Positions 55,665-64,000 of a stretch of DNA of 64,000 nucleotides are shown here, one piece after another (the stretch's first letter is position 1; each line of letters starts with the position of its first letter). The translations under genes and the position numbers were made by a program. This DNA comes from Cypionkella psychrotolerans (GTDB lineage Bacteria > Pseudomonadota > Alphaproteobacteria > Rhodobacterales > Rhodobacteraceae): assembly GCF_001294535.1 (NCBI RefSeq), contig NZ_LGIC01000066.1, positions 1 to 64,000 on the forward strand, read 5' to 3'. The notes below the pieces were generated by a model. The model ran no database searches, was not told where the DNA came from, and saw nothing but the letters and a program-made list of their open reading frames with translations.

Positions 55665-56374
55665 ACGAAGCGGCCAACCCGGCGGGTGGCGGAATTTCCG
55701 ACGATCACAACCGTGCGCATATCGGCCATTTCGGGCGTGGCTTCGGCGAGGGTGACGGTCTGGATGCGTTCTTCCGGGGTGGACACTGCGCGAGCGAAGG
55801 TGATCAGGCGGTCGGGGCCACATTCTTCGCGCAGGATCTCCAAAGCGCGGGCGAATTGGTGCGGGCGGCTGGCGGAGCGCGGGTTGTAGAAGCCCATCGC
55901 GAAATCGGCTTGGGCAGCGAGGCGCAGGCGGTGTTCCACCAGCGGCCACGGTTTGAGGTTATCGCTCAGGTTGATAGCGCAGAAATCGTGACCCAAGGGC
56001 GCGCCGGCATGGGCGGCGGCGGCAAGCATGGCGGTGATGCCGGGGAGGATGCGGATATCCAAATGGTGCAGGTCGGGTCGATTTTCCAACGCTTCAAACA
56101 AAGCCGAGGCCATTGCGAAGACGCCGGGATCGCCGGAGGAGACGATCACCACCTTTGCCCCCTCGGACACAAGGCGCAGGGCATGATCGGCGCGGTCAAT
56201 TTCAACCCGGTTGTCCGAGCCATGCAAGTTCAGGCCGGGGCGCGGGGCGATACGGGCGACATAGGGGAAATAACCGATCACATCGGTGGCCTCGGCCAAA
56301 GCGGCGCGGACCTCTGGCGTCACCATGTTTTCCGCGCCGGGGCCAAGGCCCGCGACGGCCAGCCAACCGCTCAT
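55643..56374 (-). CDS. cobJ: precorrin-3B C17-methyltransferase
   Basis: CobJ (243 residues) methylates C17 and contracts the ring of precorrin-3B to precorrin-4. Motifs are VAGLGPGAENMVTPEVRAAL, VIGYFPYV, VVIVSSGDPGVFAMASAL, PGITAMLAAAAHAGAPLGHD and MGFYNPRSASR. The ATG at 56374 overlaps the cobI stop by four bases; a longer frame to 56440 lies in cobI. Its 3' end overlaps convergent cobK. Confidence 0.93.
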   Translation of the reverse strand: MSGWLAVAGLGPGAENMVTPEVRAALAEATDVIGYFPYVARIAPRPGLNLHGSDNRVEIDRADHALRLVSEGAKVVIVSSGDPGVFAMASALFEALENRPDLHHLDIRILPGITAMLAAAAHAGAPLGHDFCAINLSDNLKPWPLVEHRLRLAAQADFAMGFYNPRSASRPHQFARALEILREECGPDRLITFARAVSTPEERIQTVTLAEATPEMADMRTVVIVGNSATRRVGRFVYTPRSA

Positions 56375-57108
56375 TCGACACCGCCAATTTCCGGGCGGCG
56401 GCCTTGGCCGTGGACCAGCACGATGGCGAAATACGGGCAATCGGTGACATCGACTTCGGACAGCCGGGCGATGCGTTGGGTCGGCATGGTGCCGCGTTCA
56501 ACCAGCCATGCATCGTTCAGCCGCCCAGCGTGCTCCAACGCGGCGCGCACTTTCGGCAGATTGCGGCCAGTTTTCATAATCACCATCGCGTCAGAGCGCT
56601 GCATATGGGTGATCAGATCGGCCTCGGGCAGCGTCGCCATCAACACCGACAACACATCATCGCCCCAAGTAAAGGGGGTGCCAACGGCGTTCCAGCAGCC
56701 TGTCATACCCGTGATGCCAGGGATCACCTCGACCTCGGCGCGGCCTTGCAAGCGGGTGTGCAGGTGCATGAAAGAGCCGTAGAAGAACGGATCGCCTTCG
56801 CAGAGCACGATCACATCGGCGGTCGTCGCGACCTGTGCCAAACGGTCGGCCCAATCATCATAAAACTGCGCCAAAGCATGGTTATATTCCGGACTGTCGA
56901 ACGGCATTTCCGTGGTGACAGGGTATTCCATCGCATATTCGACAACACCCGATGCCAGCATCCCCTGCACGATCTGCCGCGCTTGGCCTGCCCGCCCCGC
57001 CTTGCGGAAATAGGCGACATGCGCCGCCGCCCGGATCAATCGGTCAGATTTCACCGATATCAGATCGGGGTCGCCGGGGCCAAGGCCTGTGCAGATGATC
57101 TTGCCCAT
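56371..57108 (-). CDS. cobI: precorrin-2 C20-methyltransferase
   Basis: CobI (245 residues) converts precorrin-2 to precorrin-3A. It has ICTGLGPGDPDLISVKSDRLI, VIVLCEGDPFFYGSFMHL and VEVIPGITGMTGCWNAVG, all typical of C20 methylases. Its start directly follows the cobH stop, and its stop overlaps cobJ. Confidence 0.93.
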   Translation of the reverse strand: MGKIICTGLGPGDPDLISVKSDRLIRAAAHVAYFRKAGRAGQARQIVQGMLASGVVEYAMEYPVTTEMPFDSPEYNHALAQFYDDWADRLAQVATTADVIVLCEGDPFFYGSFMHLHTRLQGRAEVEVIPGITGMTGCWNAVGTPFTWGDDVLSVLMATLPEADLITHMQRSDAMVIMKTGRNLPKVRAALEHAGRLNDAWLVERGTMPTQRIARLSEVDVTDCPYFAIVLVHGQGRRPEIGGVE

Positions 57109-57738
57109 TCACTCCACCCGGCTTGCAAGCGCGTTGATCGCGGCCACGGTGATCGCCGAGCCGCCCAGCCGCCCGCGCACGATCAGGGACGGCACCGGAA
57201 GCACCTCCATCAATGCCGCTTTCGATTCCGCCGCCCCGATGAAACCGACCGGGCAGCCGATGATCGCGGCAGGGCGCGGGCAAGCGGGGTCTTCCAGCAT
57301 GTTCAGAAGGTGGAACAGGGCAGTGGGGGCATTGCCGATGGCAACAACGGCCCCGGCGAGGTGGGGACGCCAAAGCTCCAAGGCGGCGGCGGAGCGGGTA
57401 TTGGCCATTTCCTTCGCCAAAGCGATCACCGCAGGGTCATGCAGCGTGCAAATCACCTGATTGCCCGCAGGCATCCGGCCCCTTGTGACGCCTTCGGACA
57501 CCATCCGCGCATCACATAGGATCGGCGCACCTGCTTCCAGCGCAGCCCGCGCCGCAATCGCCATGCCTTGGGAAAATTCGATATGCGCCTCAAGCCCAAC
57601 CATTCCGGCGGCATGGATCATCCGCACCGCGACGATTTCTTCTTCGGGCGTAAATCGGGCGAGATCGGCCTCGGCGCGGATCATCGCGAAGGAACGGCGG
57701 TAAATCTCGGCACCATCGGTGATGTAGCTGTGCGGCAT
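57109..57738 (-). CDS. cobH: precorrin-8X methylmutase
   Basis: CobH (209 residues) shifts the C11 methyl group to C12, producing hydrogenobyrinic acid, the orange corrin. The catalytic His is in MIHAAGMVG (residue 42, corresponding to His43 in Pseudomonas denitrificans). Also visible are GAPILCDARMVSEGV and AIIGCPVGFIGAAESKAALM. It shares one base with the cobG stop and abuts cobI, within the coupled operon. Confidence 0.94.
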   Translation of the reverse strand: MPHSYITDGAEIYRRSFAMIRAEADLARFTPEEEIVAVRMIHAAGMVGLEAHIEFSQGMAIAARAALEAGAPILCDARMVSEGVTRGRMPAGNQVICTLHDPAVIALAKEMANTRSAAALELWRPHLAGAVVAIGNAPTALFHLLNMLEDPACPRPAAIIGCPVGFIGAAESKAALMEVLPVPSLIVRGRLGGSAITVAAINALASRVE

Positions 57739-58913
57739 CAGGGGAACTCGTTCAGGATATTGGTTTCGGTGAGGTCATCGGCGGATAGCCCTTCGCGCAG
57801 CGGAGTGCCAGAGGCGGTGCCGTTGCGGATCAGGGAGAAGCCTGTGGGGGTGGCCGTCAGGGTCAGGGGCGCTGCGGTCGGGTGGGCACAGCCTTTGGCA
57901 CAGCCCGAGACATGCAGGGTTTCAGTGAGTTTCGGGGCCAAAGCGCGGGCGAGCGGGCGGGTGGCGGCATGGGCTTGCAGGCAACCGGGGGCACCGGTAC
58001 AGGCGATCACCCGCAACATCGGATCATCGGCGCGGGTGATCAGACCGGGGATTTGCGGGGCCTCGGTCAGCCCTTCGATCAGCAGCATCCGCCAAGGTGT
58101 GACGCGTAGAGGGCCTAGGTCGCCAAGCTGGGCGAGGGTTTCGGCCTGCATCTGGCCAAACTCAAAGCCGACCAGTTGGCCTTGCGCGAATGTGCCCGGT
58201 TTGGGAGGCGGGGCGTTCCCAAGCATTGCATCGCTGCCTTCCCTAAACCGCAGGGGCAGGCGATCATGCCGGGTATTTCGAGGTTCATTTTGCCAAAGCC
58301 GGACCATTCTTCCGCGCCCGCCTTCGACCCCGCCACTGTCCACAAACCAGCGCGCCAATTCTAGTGCGGCGGTTGCGGCAGCTTCCGGAGTATCGACCAT
58401 TGCGCCAGTGACGAAACTTTCGCCGCGCACCAACCAGCCAGACAGGTGCCACTCGATGCGAATATCAACGGAGGCTGTTCGGATGGTGGAAGACTTGGCA
58501 AGATCAATCGAAAAACCAAACTTGCCCGGCAAATTGGGCGCATCTTGAGCGCTAAGTGCTCGGGCCAACGCCGCAGCGATCTCTTGCGAGCCATCCCCCT
58601 CCGTCCAAAACGGCGAGACGATAATGTTGCGGCGGGCCTCATCGGTCGCATCGGTGTCGATCAAATCGAACCCGCGCAGGCCGTCGATCAGGGCAGGATG
58701 GCTGGCGTCGGTGACGCCGCGCAGTTGCAGGTTGGCGCGGTTGGACAGATCAATCAGCCCGCTGCCATGCAGGGCTGCAAGCTGGGCAATGCCTCGCGCC
58801 TGATCGGGGGTTAGACGCCCCCCACGCGGGCGGACACGCACCACCAAGCCATCCCCGGATTGCATCGGGCGCAAGGCTCCGGGGCACCAACCTTGGATGA
58901 CGGGCGTGCTCAT
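57738..58913 (-). CDS. cobG: precorrin-3B synthase, Fe-S monooxygenase
   Basis: CobG (391 residues) is an oxygen-dependent enzyme that hydroxylates precorrin-3A to precorrin-3B, which commits the pathway to the aerobic route. It belongs to the nitrite/sulfite reductase fold. The Fe-S cysteines are visible in ACTGAPGCLQAH (C-x5-C) and SGCAKGCAHP (C-x3-C). The ferredoxin-like half-domain starts with GWCPGALRPMQSGDGLVVRV. The start at 58913 overlaps the cobN stop by four bases. Some Rhodobacter species use CobZ instead; here CobG is present. Confidence 0.92.
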   Translation of the reverse strand: MSTPVIQGWCPGALRPMQSGDGLVVRVRPRGGRLTPDQARGIAQLAALHGSGLIDLSNRANLQLRGVTDASHPALIDGLRGFDLIDTDATDEARRNIIVSPFWTEGDGSQEIAAALARALSAQDAPNLPGKFGFSIDLAKSSTIRTASVDIRIEWHLSGWLVRGESFVTGAMVDTPEAAATAALELARWFVDSGGVEGGRGRMVRLWQNEPRNTRHDRLPLRFREGSDAMLGNAPPPKPGTFAQGQLVGFEFGQMQAETLAQLGDLGPLRVTPWRMLLIEGLTEAPQIPGLITRADDPMLRVIACTGAPGCLQAHAATRPLARALAPKLTETLHVSGCAKGCAHPTAAPLTLTATPTGFSLIRNGTASGTPLREGLSADDLTETNILNEFP

Positions 58914-61900
58914 TCCCCTGCCCCCATCATGGCCGCGATGGAATTGCGGCGCGTGATCCACAGGCCTGCATCCTGCAACGCCTGAAACCGCGCACGCAGC
59001 GCGGCGAGGGCAGCAGGGTTTTCCGCTGCCATAAAGGCCACCAGATCGGCACGGCCCAAAGTGGCTTCGTGATACAAATCAAAGAGATGCGCGGGCACGC
59101 TGCGGGTCAGATGTGCGTAGGCGGCGAGGTTGTCCAAGGTCGCCGTCACTTCGGCAGCGCCCCGGAAGCCGTGCCGCATCATGCCGCTCGCCCAATCTGG
59201 ATTGGCGGCGCGGGCGCGCACCACGCGACCGATTTCCTCGGCGACAAGCCGGGCTTTCGGGGCATCGGGGCGGGTGGCGTCGATGTGGTAAAGCGCGGGC
59301 TCGGCGGCTCCGATCGCGGCCATGGCGGCGGCGAAACCGCCCTCATGGGCGGCATAATCGGGGGCCAGAAGGATGTCGGTTTCCACCAGATCCTGCACAT
59401 GGGCATAACCGTCAGCGGCCCGCAGGCGGTCTTCCAAAGCGGCCCGGTTGTGCTGGATTTGGCCTTTGGCATCAACGGTCCAATCCGAGCCTGACAGCCA
59501 AGCCTCACCCGCCGCAGCACGTCCTTCTGGGGTGTAATCCTCTAACGCAGGCTCCATCCCCATACCGTAAAGCCCCGGTTTCGGGCCGAACACACGGGGA
59601 CCAGCGGTGATGTAGGGGTTCATATCCGGGGCTTCATCGCGCAGCGATAGGGCTGAGGCCCCGGCGTCGAACAACTGACTGAGCCCGCCGAACACATCGC
59701 GGAACAGGCCGGAGACGCGCAGTGTCACGTCAATGCGGGGGCGGTCCAGCAAGGCCAGCGGAACGATCTCAAAGCCGGAAACCCGCTCAGAGCCCTCATC
59801 CCATTTCGGCGCAAGCCCCGCCAGATGCAGCGCCATCGCCAGTTCTTCGCCCGCCGTCCGCATGGTGGCAGACCCCCAAAGGTCGATCACCAGCCCCTTC
59901 GGCCAGTCGCCCTTATCCTGCAAATGGCGTCGCAGAAGTTCCTCGGCCAGCTTCACACCTTGGGCATGGGCGGCACGGGATGGCACGGCGCGGGGGTCAA
60001 CGGAGTAGAGGTTGCGGCCTGTCGGTAGCACATCGGTGCGGCCGCGCCATGGGCTGCCAGAAGGACCTGCATTGACACGACGGCCCGCAAGCGCGGTCAG
60101 CAAGCCCTCAGTTTCGCCGGGCGCTTGGCCGTAGATATGCAACCCGTCGCCGAACTGGCTTTCCTTGATGTCGCAGACGAAACGGTCAATCCGGGTGATC
60201 GCCTCGGCGGGGCTGGCGTTTTGGTCAAGGCCAAGGTCAGCCTCAACCCCCGAGGCTTGTGCCTCATCCCGAATGGTAGCGATCAGGCGGTTGCGGCGGG
60301 ACGGGTCTAGGCCGTCGGCGGTGGAGTATTCGTCGAGCAGGCGTTCGAGGCGGAGCAGGTTTTCGGGGGTGGCACTTTGCGCCAAAGGCGGTGGGACATG
60401 GCCTAACGTGACAGCCCCGATACGGCGCTTGGCTTGGGCGGCCTCGCCGGGGTCGTTGACGATGAACGGATAGACCACGGGCAGCGGTCCGGTCAGGGCT
60501 TCGGGCCAGCACTCGGTGGACAGGGCCACCGATTTCCCCGGCAGCCATTCCAGCGTGCCATGTGCGCCGATGTGGATCAGGGCGTGTAGGTTTTGCGCGC
60601 GCAGCCAGAGGTAAAAGGCGACATAGGCGTGACGCGGGGTGCGGGATAGGTCGTGGTAGTCGGTTTCGCGGCGGGTCACGGTGCCGCGTTCGGGTTGCAG
60701 GGCGATCAGGGCTTGGCCTGCAAGGGTGGCGGCGAAGTGGAAGTGGCCGTTGTGGGCGGCGGGGTCGGATTCAGGTGCGCCCCATGCCGCGCCGAGAGCG
60801 GCTTGGAGGGGTTCTGGCAGGCTGGTGAGGGCGGTTTTGTAGGCGTCGAGCGGCCATGTCAGGGTTTCGGTGGTCAGGGCTTGGGCGAGGTTTTCGGCGG
60901 GCTGAACTGCGTAGCCTGCGGCGGCTAGGGCCGTGGTCAGGGCCTCGGTGCTGGCGAGGGCATCAAGGCCAACGGCATGGGCAATCTGGTCGGGACGGCC
61001 GGGATAGGTGGACAGGATCACTGCCAGTTTGCGCTGCGGCGCAGGCGTGGTGGCAAGGTGTTGCCAGCCGAGGATGCGGTCCACCACGGCATTGATGCGC
61101 ATAGGATCGGCGCGGTGGGCGAAGCGCGAGAATTGCAGATCGGGGTCGCGTTTTCCCGGCGATTTGAAGCTGACCACGCCCACAAAGATGCGGCCATCGA
61201 CCTCGGGCAGGACAACGTGCATGGCGAGGTCGGCGGGGGAGAGGCCACGCTCGGAAGCGCTCCAGTCGCGCTTGCGGGCGGTGGAGAGGGCGACTTGGAA
61301 GACGGGGCAGCCAGTGGCATCTAGGGGAGTGGTGCCGTCGGTGCCGCGGGCGGAAAAGGCGGTGGCGTTGACGATGGCGGCGGGGTTCAGATGGGCTAGG
61401 GCGGCGCGCAGGAAAGCGTCGGCTCCGGTGGCTTTCAGCGAAGGGGCGAACAGGCCGTAGGCTGCAAAGCCACGCGCACGGAAGGCGCGGATCAGGGCAT
61501 CGACGGGGTCGGTGTCGGCGGCGGTGACGTAGCTGCGGTAGAAGGTGATGGCGATGGCATGGCCTGCAGCAGCGGGCTGAGGGATCACGCCAAGATCGGG
61601 GTCATACCAGCCGCAATCGGGGACGGTTTTGTCACCCATCACCGGGCCTGCGTAGAGGCCAGCGGCAAGGGCAAGCTGTGCCAAAGCGGCTTGGGCGGCG
61701 ACTGCGCCTCCGGCATCGCACAGGGCCGAGAGGCGGCGCAGGGTGCTGATGGGCAGGGTGGAATGGGCGTCGAGCGTCTTATCCTCACGGCCATCTGCAG
61801 GCAGGACGGCCAAGGCGATGCCCTGACGACGGGCGAGGTCTTGCAACTGCATCAACCCGTAGGGCCAGTAATTCTCGCCGCCAATCAGCCGGACAAGCAT

Positions 61901-62152
61901 GCCTTTGACGCCGGGCAGGGTCTGCTGCACATAGGTATCGACCGACATTGGGTGTTGCAGCGCCACCAGATTGGCAAGGCGCAGCGTCGGCAGCCCTGCC
62001 CCACTTTGCGCAGAGCGGTGCCAGCCTGCCGCGAAAGCCCCCAGATCACTGTCGGAAAACGACAAAACCACCAGTTCGGCCGGGGTCTGACCCAGATCGA
62101 ACGGGGTTTGCGTATCCTCCAGCCCATGGCTTTCGCGGAAGACGACATGCAT
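58910..62152 (-). CDS. cobN: cobaltochelatase subunit CobN
   Basis: CobN (1080 residues) is the large subunit of the ATP-dependent aerobic cobaltochelatase CobNST, homologous to the magnesium chelatase subunit BchH/ChlH. It binds hydrogenobyrinate a,c-diamide and cobalt. Family regions include VKGMLVRLIGGENYWPYGL, HIGAHGTLEWLPGKSVALS, NDPGEAAQAKRRIGAVTLGH, GRNLYSVDPRAVPSR and AANPDWASGMMRHGFRGAAE. It is shorter than the ~1270-residue P. denitrificans protein but complete at both ends. cobS and cobT are not in this window. It starts three bases after cobW. Confidence 0.94.
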   Translation of the reverse strand: MHVVFRESHGLEDTQTPFDLGQTPAELVVLSFSDSDLGAFAAGWHRSAQSGAGLPTLRLANLVALQHPMSVDTYVQQTLPGVKGMLVRLIGGENYWPYGLMQLQDLARRQGIALAVLPADGREDKTLDAHSTLPISTLRRLSALCDAGGAVAAQAALAQLALAAGLYAGPVMGDKTVPDCGWYDPDLGVIPQPAAAGHAIAITFYRSYVTAADTDPVDALIRAFRARGFAAYGLFAPSLKATGADAFLRAALAHLNPAAIVNATAFSARGTDGTTPLDATGCPVFQVALSTARKRDWSASERGLSPADLAMHVVLPEVDGRIFVGVVSFKSPGKRDPDLQFSRFAHRADPMRINAVVDRILGWQHLATTPAPQRKLAVILSTYPGRPDQIAHAVGLDALASTEALTTALAAAGYAVQPAENLAQALTTETLTWPLDAYKTALTSLPEPLQAALGAAWGAPESDPAAHNGHFHFAATLAGQALIALQPERGTVTRRETDYHDLSRTPRHAYVAFYLWLRAQNLHALIHIGAHGTLEWLPGKSVALSTECWPEALTGPLPVVYPFIVNDPGEAAQAKRRIGAVTLGHVPPPLAQSATPENLLRLERLLDEYSTADGLDPSRRNRLIATIRDEAQASGVEADLGLDQNASPAEAITRIDRFVCDIKESQFGDGLHIYGQAPGETEGLLTALAGRRVNAGPSGSPWRGRTDVLPTGRNLYSVDPRAVPSRAAHAQGVKLAEELLRRHLQDKGDWPKGLVIDLWGSATMRTAGEELAMALHLAGLAPKWDEGSERVSGFEIVPLALLDRPRIDVTLRVSGLFRDVFGGLSQLFDAGASALSLRDEAPDMNPYITAGPRVFGPKPGLYGMGMEPALEDYTPEGRAAAGEAWLSGSDWTVDAKGQIQHNRAALEDRLRAADGYAHVQDLVETDILLAPDYAAHEGGFAAAMAAIGAAEPALYHIDATRPDAPKARLVAEEIGRVVRARAANPDWASGMMRHGFRGAAEVTATLDNLAAYAHLTRSVPAHLFDLYHEATLGRADLVAFMAAENPAALAALRARFQALQDAGLWITRRNSIAAMMGAGE

Positions 62153-62155
62153 GGT

Positions 62156-63190
62156 TCAGGCCCCCAGAACCGCGCGAATGGCGGCGAGATCAACGTGGTT
62201 ATGCTCGGCGATCACCACAAGCTGGCCTTGGCGGGGGGCTGACCCCCACGGGCGGTCAAACTGATGTCGCACCCGCGCGCCCACCGCCTGAACCAGCAGG
62301 CGCATCGGTTTGCCGGTGACAGCGACATAGCCTTTGACGCGCAGGATGTGCTGTTCATCCGCAAGGCGATGGATCGCGGCCACCAGCGCATCAACATCAC
62401 TGATCTCGGGCAGATCAATCACCACGGTGTCGAAATCGTCATGCTCGTGATCATCATGACCATCGTGATGCGAGGGACGCGCGGCGAGATCATCCTCGGC
62501 CTTTGCGTTCAGGCCAAGGATCAAAGCGGGGTCAATGATGCCTTCGGACATCGACAAGATCGGGATCGAGCGCGGAGATTCCGCCATGATTACGGCGCGG
62601 GCAGCGGCAAGGCCAGCTTCCCCCGCCAGATCGGCCTTTGACATCAGGATAATGTCGGCGCAGGCGATTTGATCCTCAAACACCTCGGACAGCGGGGTTT
62701 CGTGATCAAGGGAGGGATCAGCGGCTCGTTGGGCATCCACCGCTTCTACATTAGGCGCGAAACGGCCAGCGGCGACCGCCTCGGCATCGGCCAAGGCGAT
62801 CACGCCATCAACGGTGATTTTCGAGCGGATCGCAGGCCAGTCGAACGCCTTCAACAGCGGCTTCGGCAGCGCCAGACCAGAGGTTTCAATAATGATGTGA
62901 TCGGGGCGGACGGGCAGCGCCATCAGCGCCTCAATCGTCGGAATGAAATCATCGGCGACGGTGCAGCAGATGCAGCCATTGGCGAGTTCGACGATATTCT
63001 CCACCGGGCAATTCGCATCGGCGCAGGATTTCAGAATGTCGCCATCGACGCCAACGGTGCCAAATTCATTGACCAGAATCGCAAGGCGCTTGCCCTGCGG
63101 GTTCTGCATCAGATGCCGGATCAGCGTGGTTTTGCCCGCCCCCAGAAAGCCGGTGATCACAGTGACGGGGATTTTTGCAAGATCAGACAT
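62156..63190 (-). CDS. cobW: cobalamin biosynthesis GTPase CobW (metal chaperone)
   Basis: CobW (344 residues) is a G3E-family P-loop GTPase thought to deliver cobalt to the chelatase. It has Walker A GFLGAGKT (14-21), the metal-binding CICC motif in NGCICCTVADDF (73-76), the family-typical ETSGLALP, and a Ser-Lys-Ala-Asp guanine motif. A His/Asp-rich stretch (SHHDGHDDHEHDD) precedes the C-terminal domain, as in metal-trafficking COG0523 proteins. The start at 63190 overlaps the DUF1636 stop by eight bases. It directly precedes cobN, consistent with handing over Co(II). Confidence 0.93.
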   Translation of the reverse strand: MSDLAKIPVTVITGFLGAGKTTLIRHLMQNPQGKRLAILVNEFGTVGVDGDILKSCADANCPVENIVELANGCICCTVADDFIPTIEALMALPVRPDHIIIETSGLALPKPLLKAFDWPAIRSKITVDGVIALADAEAVAAGRFAPNVEAVDAQRAADPSLDHETPLSEVFEDQIACADIILMSKADLAGEAGLAAARAVIMAESPRSIPILSMSEGIIDPALILGLNAKAEDDLAARPSHHDGHDDHEHDDFDTVVIDLPEISDVDALVAAIHRLADEQHILRVKGYVAVTGKPMRLLVQAVGARVRHQFDRPWGSAPRQGQLVVIAEHNHVDLAAIRAVLGA

Positions 63191-63548
63191 CGGGAAGCTC
63201 CAAAGGGGGAATACGGGCAAGGCTTTGCTTGCGGAAAATCACCGGGCGCGCACGCCACGGCACGATACCATCGGGGGCGGCGAGATAGGCGGCGGCACCG
63301 AGAAGAATATTAGGTGCATCGGCCTCGGTCAGACGGCCATAGACATAGGACCAGCGTCCGGGGGCTGAAAGCGCCACCGCTGCACCAGAATTGCAGGCGG
63401 ACAGACAGGGGACGCCGACGATGCGCAGACCCTCGGGAATGTCGCCCGCCAACAAGGCCGCATGCAGCCGTGCCCCCGGCAGCGCTTCACCGTCTTCTAC
63501 GACCTCTCCGGCCTTACAGGTGGTGCAGACATGCAGCGTTACAGTCAT
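63183..63548 (-). CDS. DUF1636 family protein, leading copy
   Basis: This 121-residue protein starts MTVTLHVCTTCKAGE and has CLSAC mid-chain (GVPCLSACNSG), giving the same four-Cys ferredoxin-like layout as the copy at 50263. The C-terminal part includes WSYVYGRLTEADAPNILLGA. It is the first gene after the cobalamin riboswitch and overlaps cobW. An earlier in-frame ATG at 63731 would cross the riboswitch, so the start at 63548 is preferred. Biochemical role unknown; a redox or metal partner in cobalt handling is plausible by context. Confidence 0.82.
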   Translation of the reverse strand: MTVTLHVCTTCKAGEVVEDGEALPGARLHAALLAGDIPEGLRIVGVPCLSACNSGAAVALSAPGRWSYVYGRLTEADAPNILLGAAAYLAAPDGIVPWRARPVIFRKQSLARIPPLELPDV

Positions 63549-63648
63549 CGGCCTATCCAAATTGAGCGATGGGATGGCCAGAAAGGCACGGCCAAGGGGC
63601 CTTGCCTGCTGGTTGCGAAACACCCCGTTCGCCCGTTCAGTCGCGCGC

Positions 63649-63785
63649 TGGCAGGTCTCCCGGCTTGCGGATACAGAGGTTGCCCCCCACGGTGGCCCGC
63701 CTTCCCGGATTGCTCCAGTGGCCTCGGGCAACCTCTCCGGTCACGGTCGCGGGGGCGGCAGCTTTCGGGGTCGCCCCCTTTCGCA
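63649..63785 (-). ncRNA. cobalamin riboswitch upstream of the cob operon
   Basis: On the minus strand the leader shows the conserved parts of the B12 aptamer in order: GACCCCGAAAGCTGCCGCC, CCCCCGCGACCGTGACCGG, GAGGCCACTGG, CCGGGAAGGCGGG and the B12 box GCCGGGAGACCTGCCAGC (about 63649-63667). About 100 bases separate it from the first gene (63548). Binding of cobalamin should shut off the long cob series. Confidence 0.92.
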
Positions 63786-63872
63786 TTCCCTCTTCGCCTG
63801 TCATAAACAGGAACCAGCGCATGCCCACCTGTGGCACAACCGCCTCCCTTGTCAAGCAACGGAAAACACCTG

Positions 63873-64000
63873 ATGGCCGACCCAGAGCTGCCCGTGATTG
63901 AAGCGACCCCCGATACCGACACTTCGGGCGACGAAAACGCCCGCCACGCACGCAAGATGGCCAAGAAGAAGGCCGCGCGGGATAAGATCATGGCGGGCAA
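63873..64000 (+). CDS. cobO: cob(I)yrinic acid a,c-diamide adenosyltransferase, 3' cut by window edge
   Basis: The first 42 codons of CobO are visible: MADPELPVIEATPD, then ENARHARKMAKKKAARDKIM, which matches the N-terminal arm of CobO/BtuR enzymes (HAxKMxKKKAARD). CobO adds the adenosyl group to the reduced corrinoid. The P-loop and the rest lie beyond the window. It is divergent from the riboswitch-led cob operon, with about 87 bases between the riboswitch 5' end and its start. Confidence 0.85.
   Translation, partial: MADPELPVIEATPDTDTSGDENARHARKMAKKKAARDKIMAG

Noticed and set aside
63549-63731. N-terminal extension of the leading DUF1636 gene
   Set aside because: It would translate part of the cobalamin riboswitch, and the family N-terminus begins at 63548.

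Overview
The window looks like the chromosome of a high-GC alphaproteobacterium of the Rhodobacteraceae/Paracoccaceae type. This rests on the Rhodobacter-like aerobic cobalamin (cob) gene set, a CobG-type precorrin-3B synthase, the MatB and DppA sequences, and gene style. It is inferred from protein resemblance only; no rRNA or tRNA gene was recognised. I saw no CRISPR array and no prophage.

Layout. 1-850: the end of an IS3-family transposase and a second, decayed IS3 remnant. 1044-6302: a ugpBAEC glycerol-3-phosphate importer operon whose fifth gene is an endonuclease/exonuclease/phosphatase-fold protein where other bacteria carry ugpQ. 6606-14055: a GntR regulator, an M24 peptidase and a complete dppABCDF dipeptide importer, a coherent peptide-uptake unit. 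14312-18724: a broken IS1182-type element next to the ruins of a second peptide ABC operon (solute-binding gene fused to the tail of a permease, two disrupted ATPase genes). 18890-26966: an ArsR-MFS divergent pair with two operator-like palindromes, then alcohol dehydrogenase, hydroxynitrile-lyase-like cupin, a damaged-looking MFS exporter, NmrA-like protein, LysR and aldo/keto reductase. 27717-29231: malonyl-CoA synthetase. 29841-38361: the high-affinity K+ system kdpFABC plus kdpDE, with a 27-codon ORF ahead of kdpF and an antisense DinB gene between kdpC and kdpD. 38511-46643: Gfo/Idh oxidoreductase, a repeat-bearing spacer, a LuxR/alpha-beta-hydrolase fusion, a GST, a methionine aminopeptidase, an epimerase and parE. 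46681-48054: a small AT-rich accessory patch with a possible HEPN-like gene and a BrnT/BrnA toxin-antitoxin pair. 48165-64000: the cobalamin cluster.

The cobalamin cluster is the largest unit. A cobalamin riboswitch near 63.7 kb precedes a tightly overlapped minus-strand series: DUF1636, cobW, cobN, cobG, cobH, cobI, cobJ, (cobK on the other strand), cobL, cobE, cobM, cobB, cobA, second DUF1636. A second cobalamin riboswitch near 50 kb precedes cbtB-cbtA (predicted cobalt uptake), followed by a hairpin and cobF. cobO starts divergently at the right edge and is cut by it. Together these cover oxygen-dependent corrin ring synthesis from uroporphyrinogen III to hydrogenobyrinate diamide, cobalt chelation and cobalt supply.

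I did not find a clearly new large system. The items most worth a second look are the ugp-linked phosphodiesterase-like gene, the LuxR protein with a catalytically altered hydrolase domain, the AT-rich HEPN-like gene beside BrnTA, cobK embedded antisense in the cob operon, the paired DUF1636 genes, and the small ORF and direct-repeat site in front of kdp.
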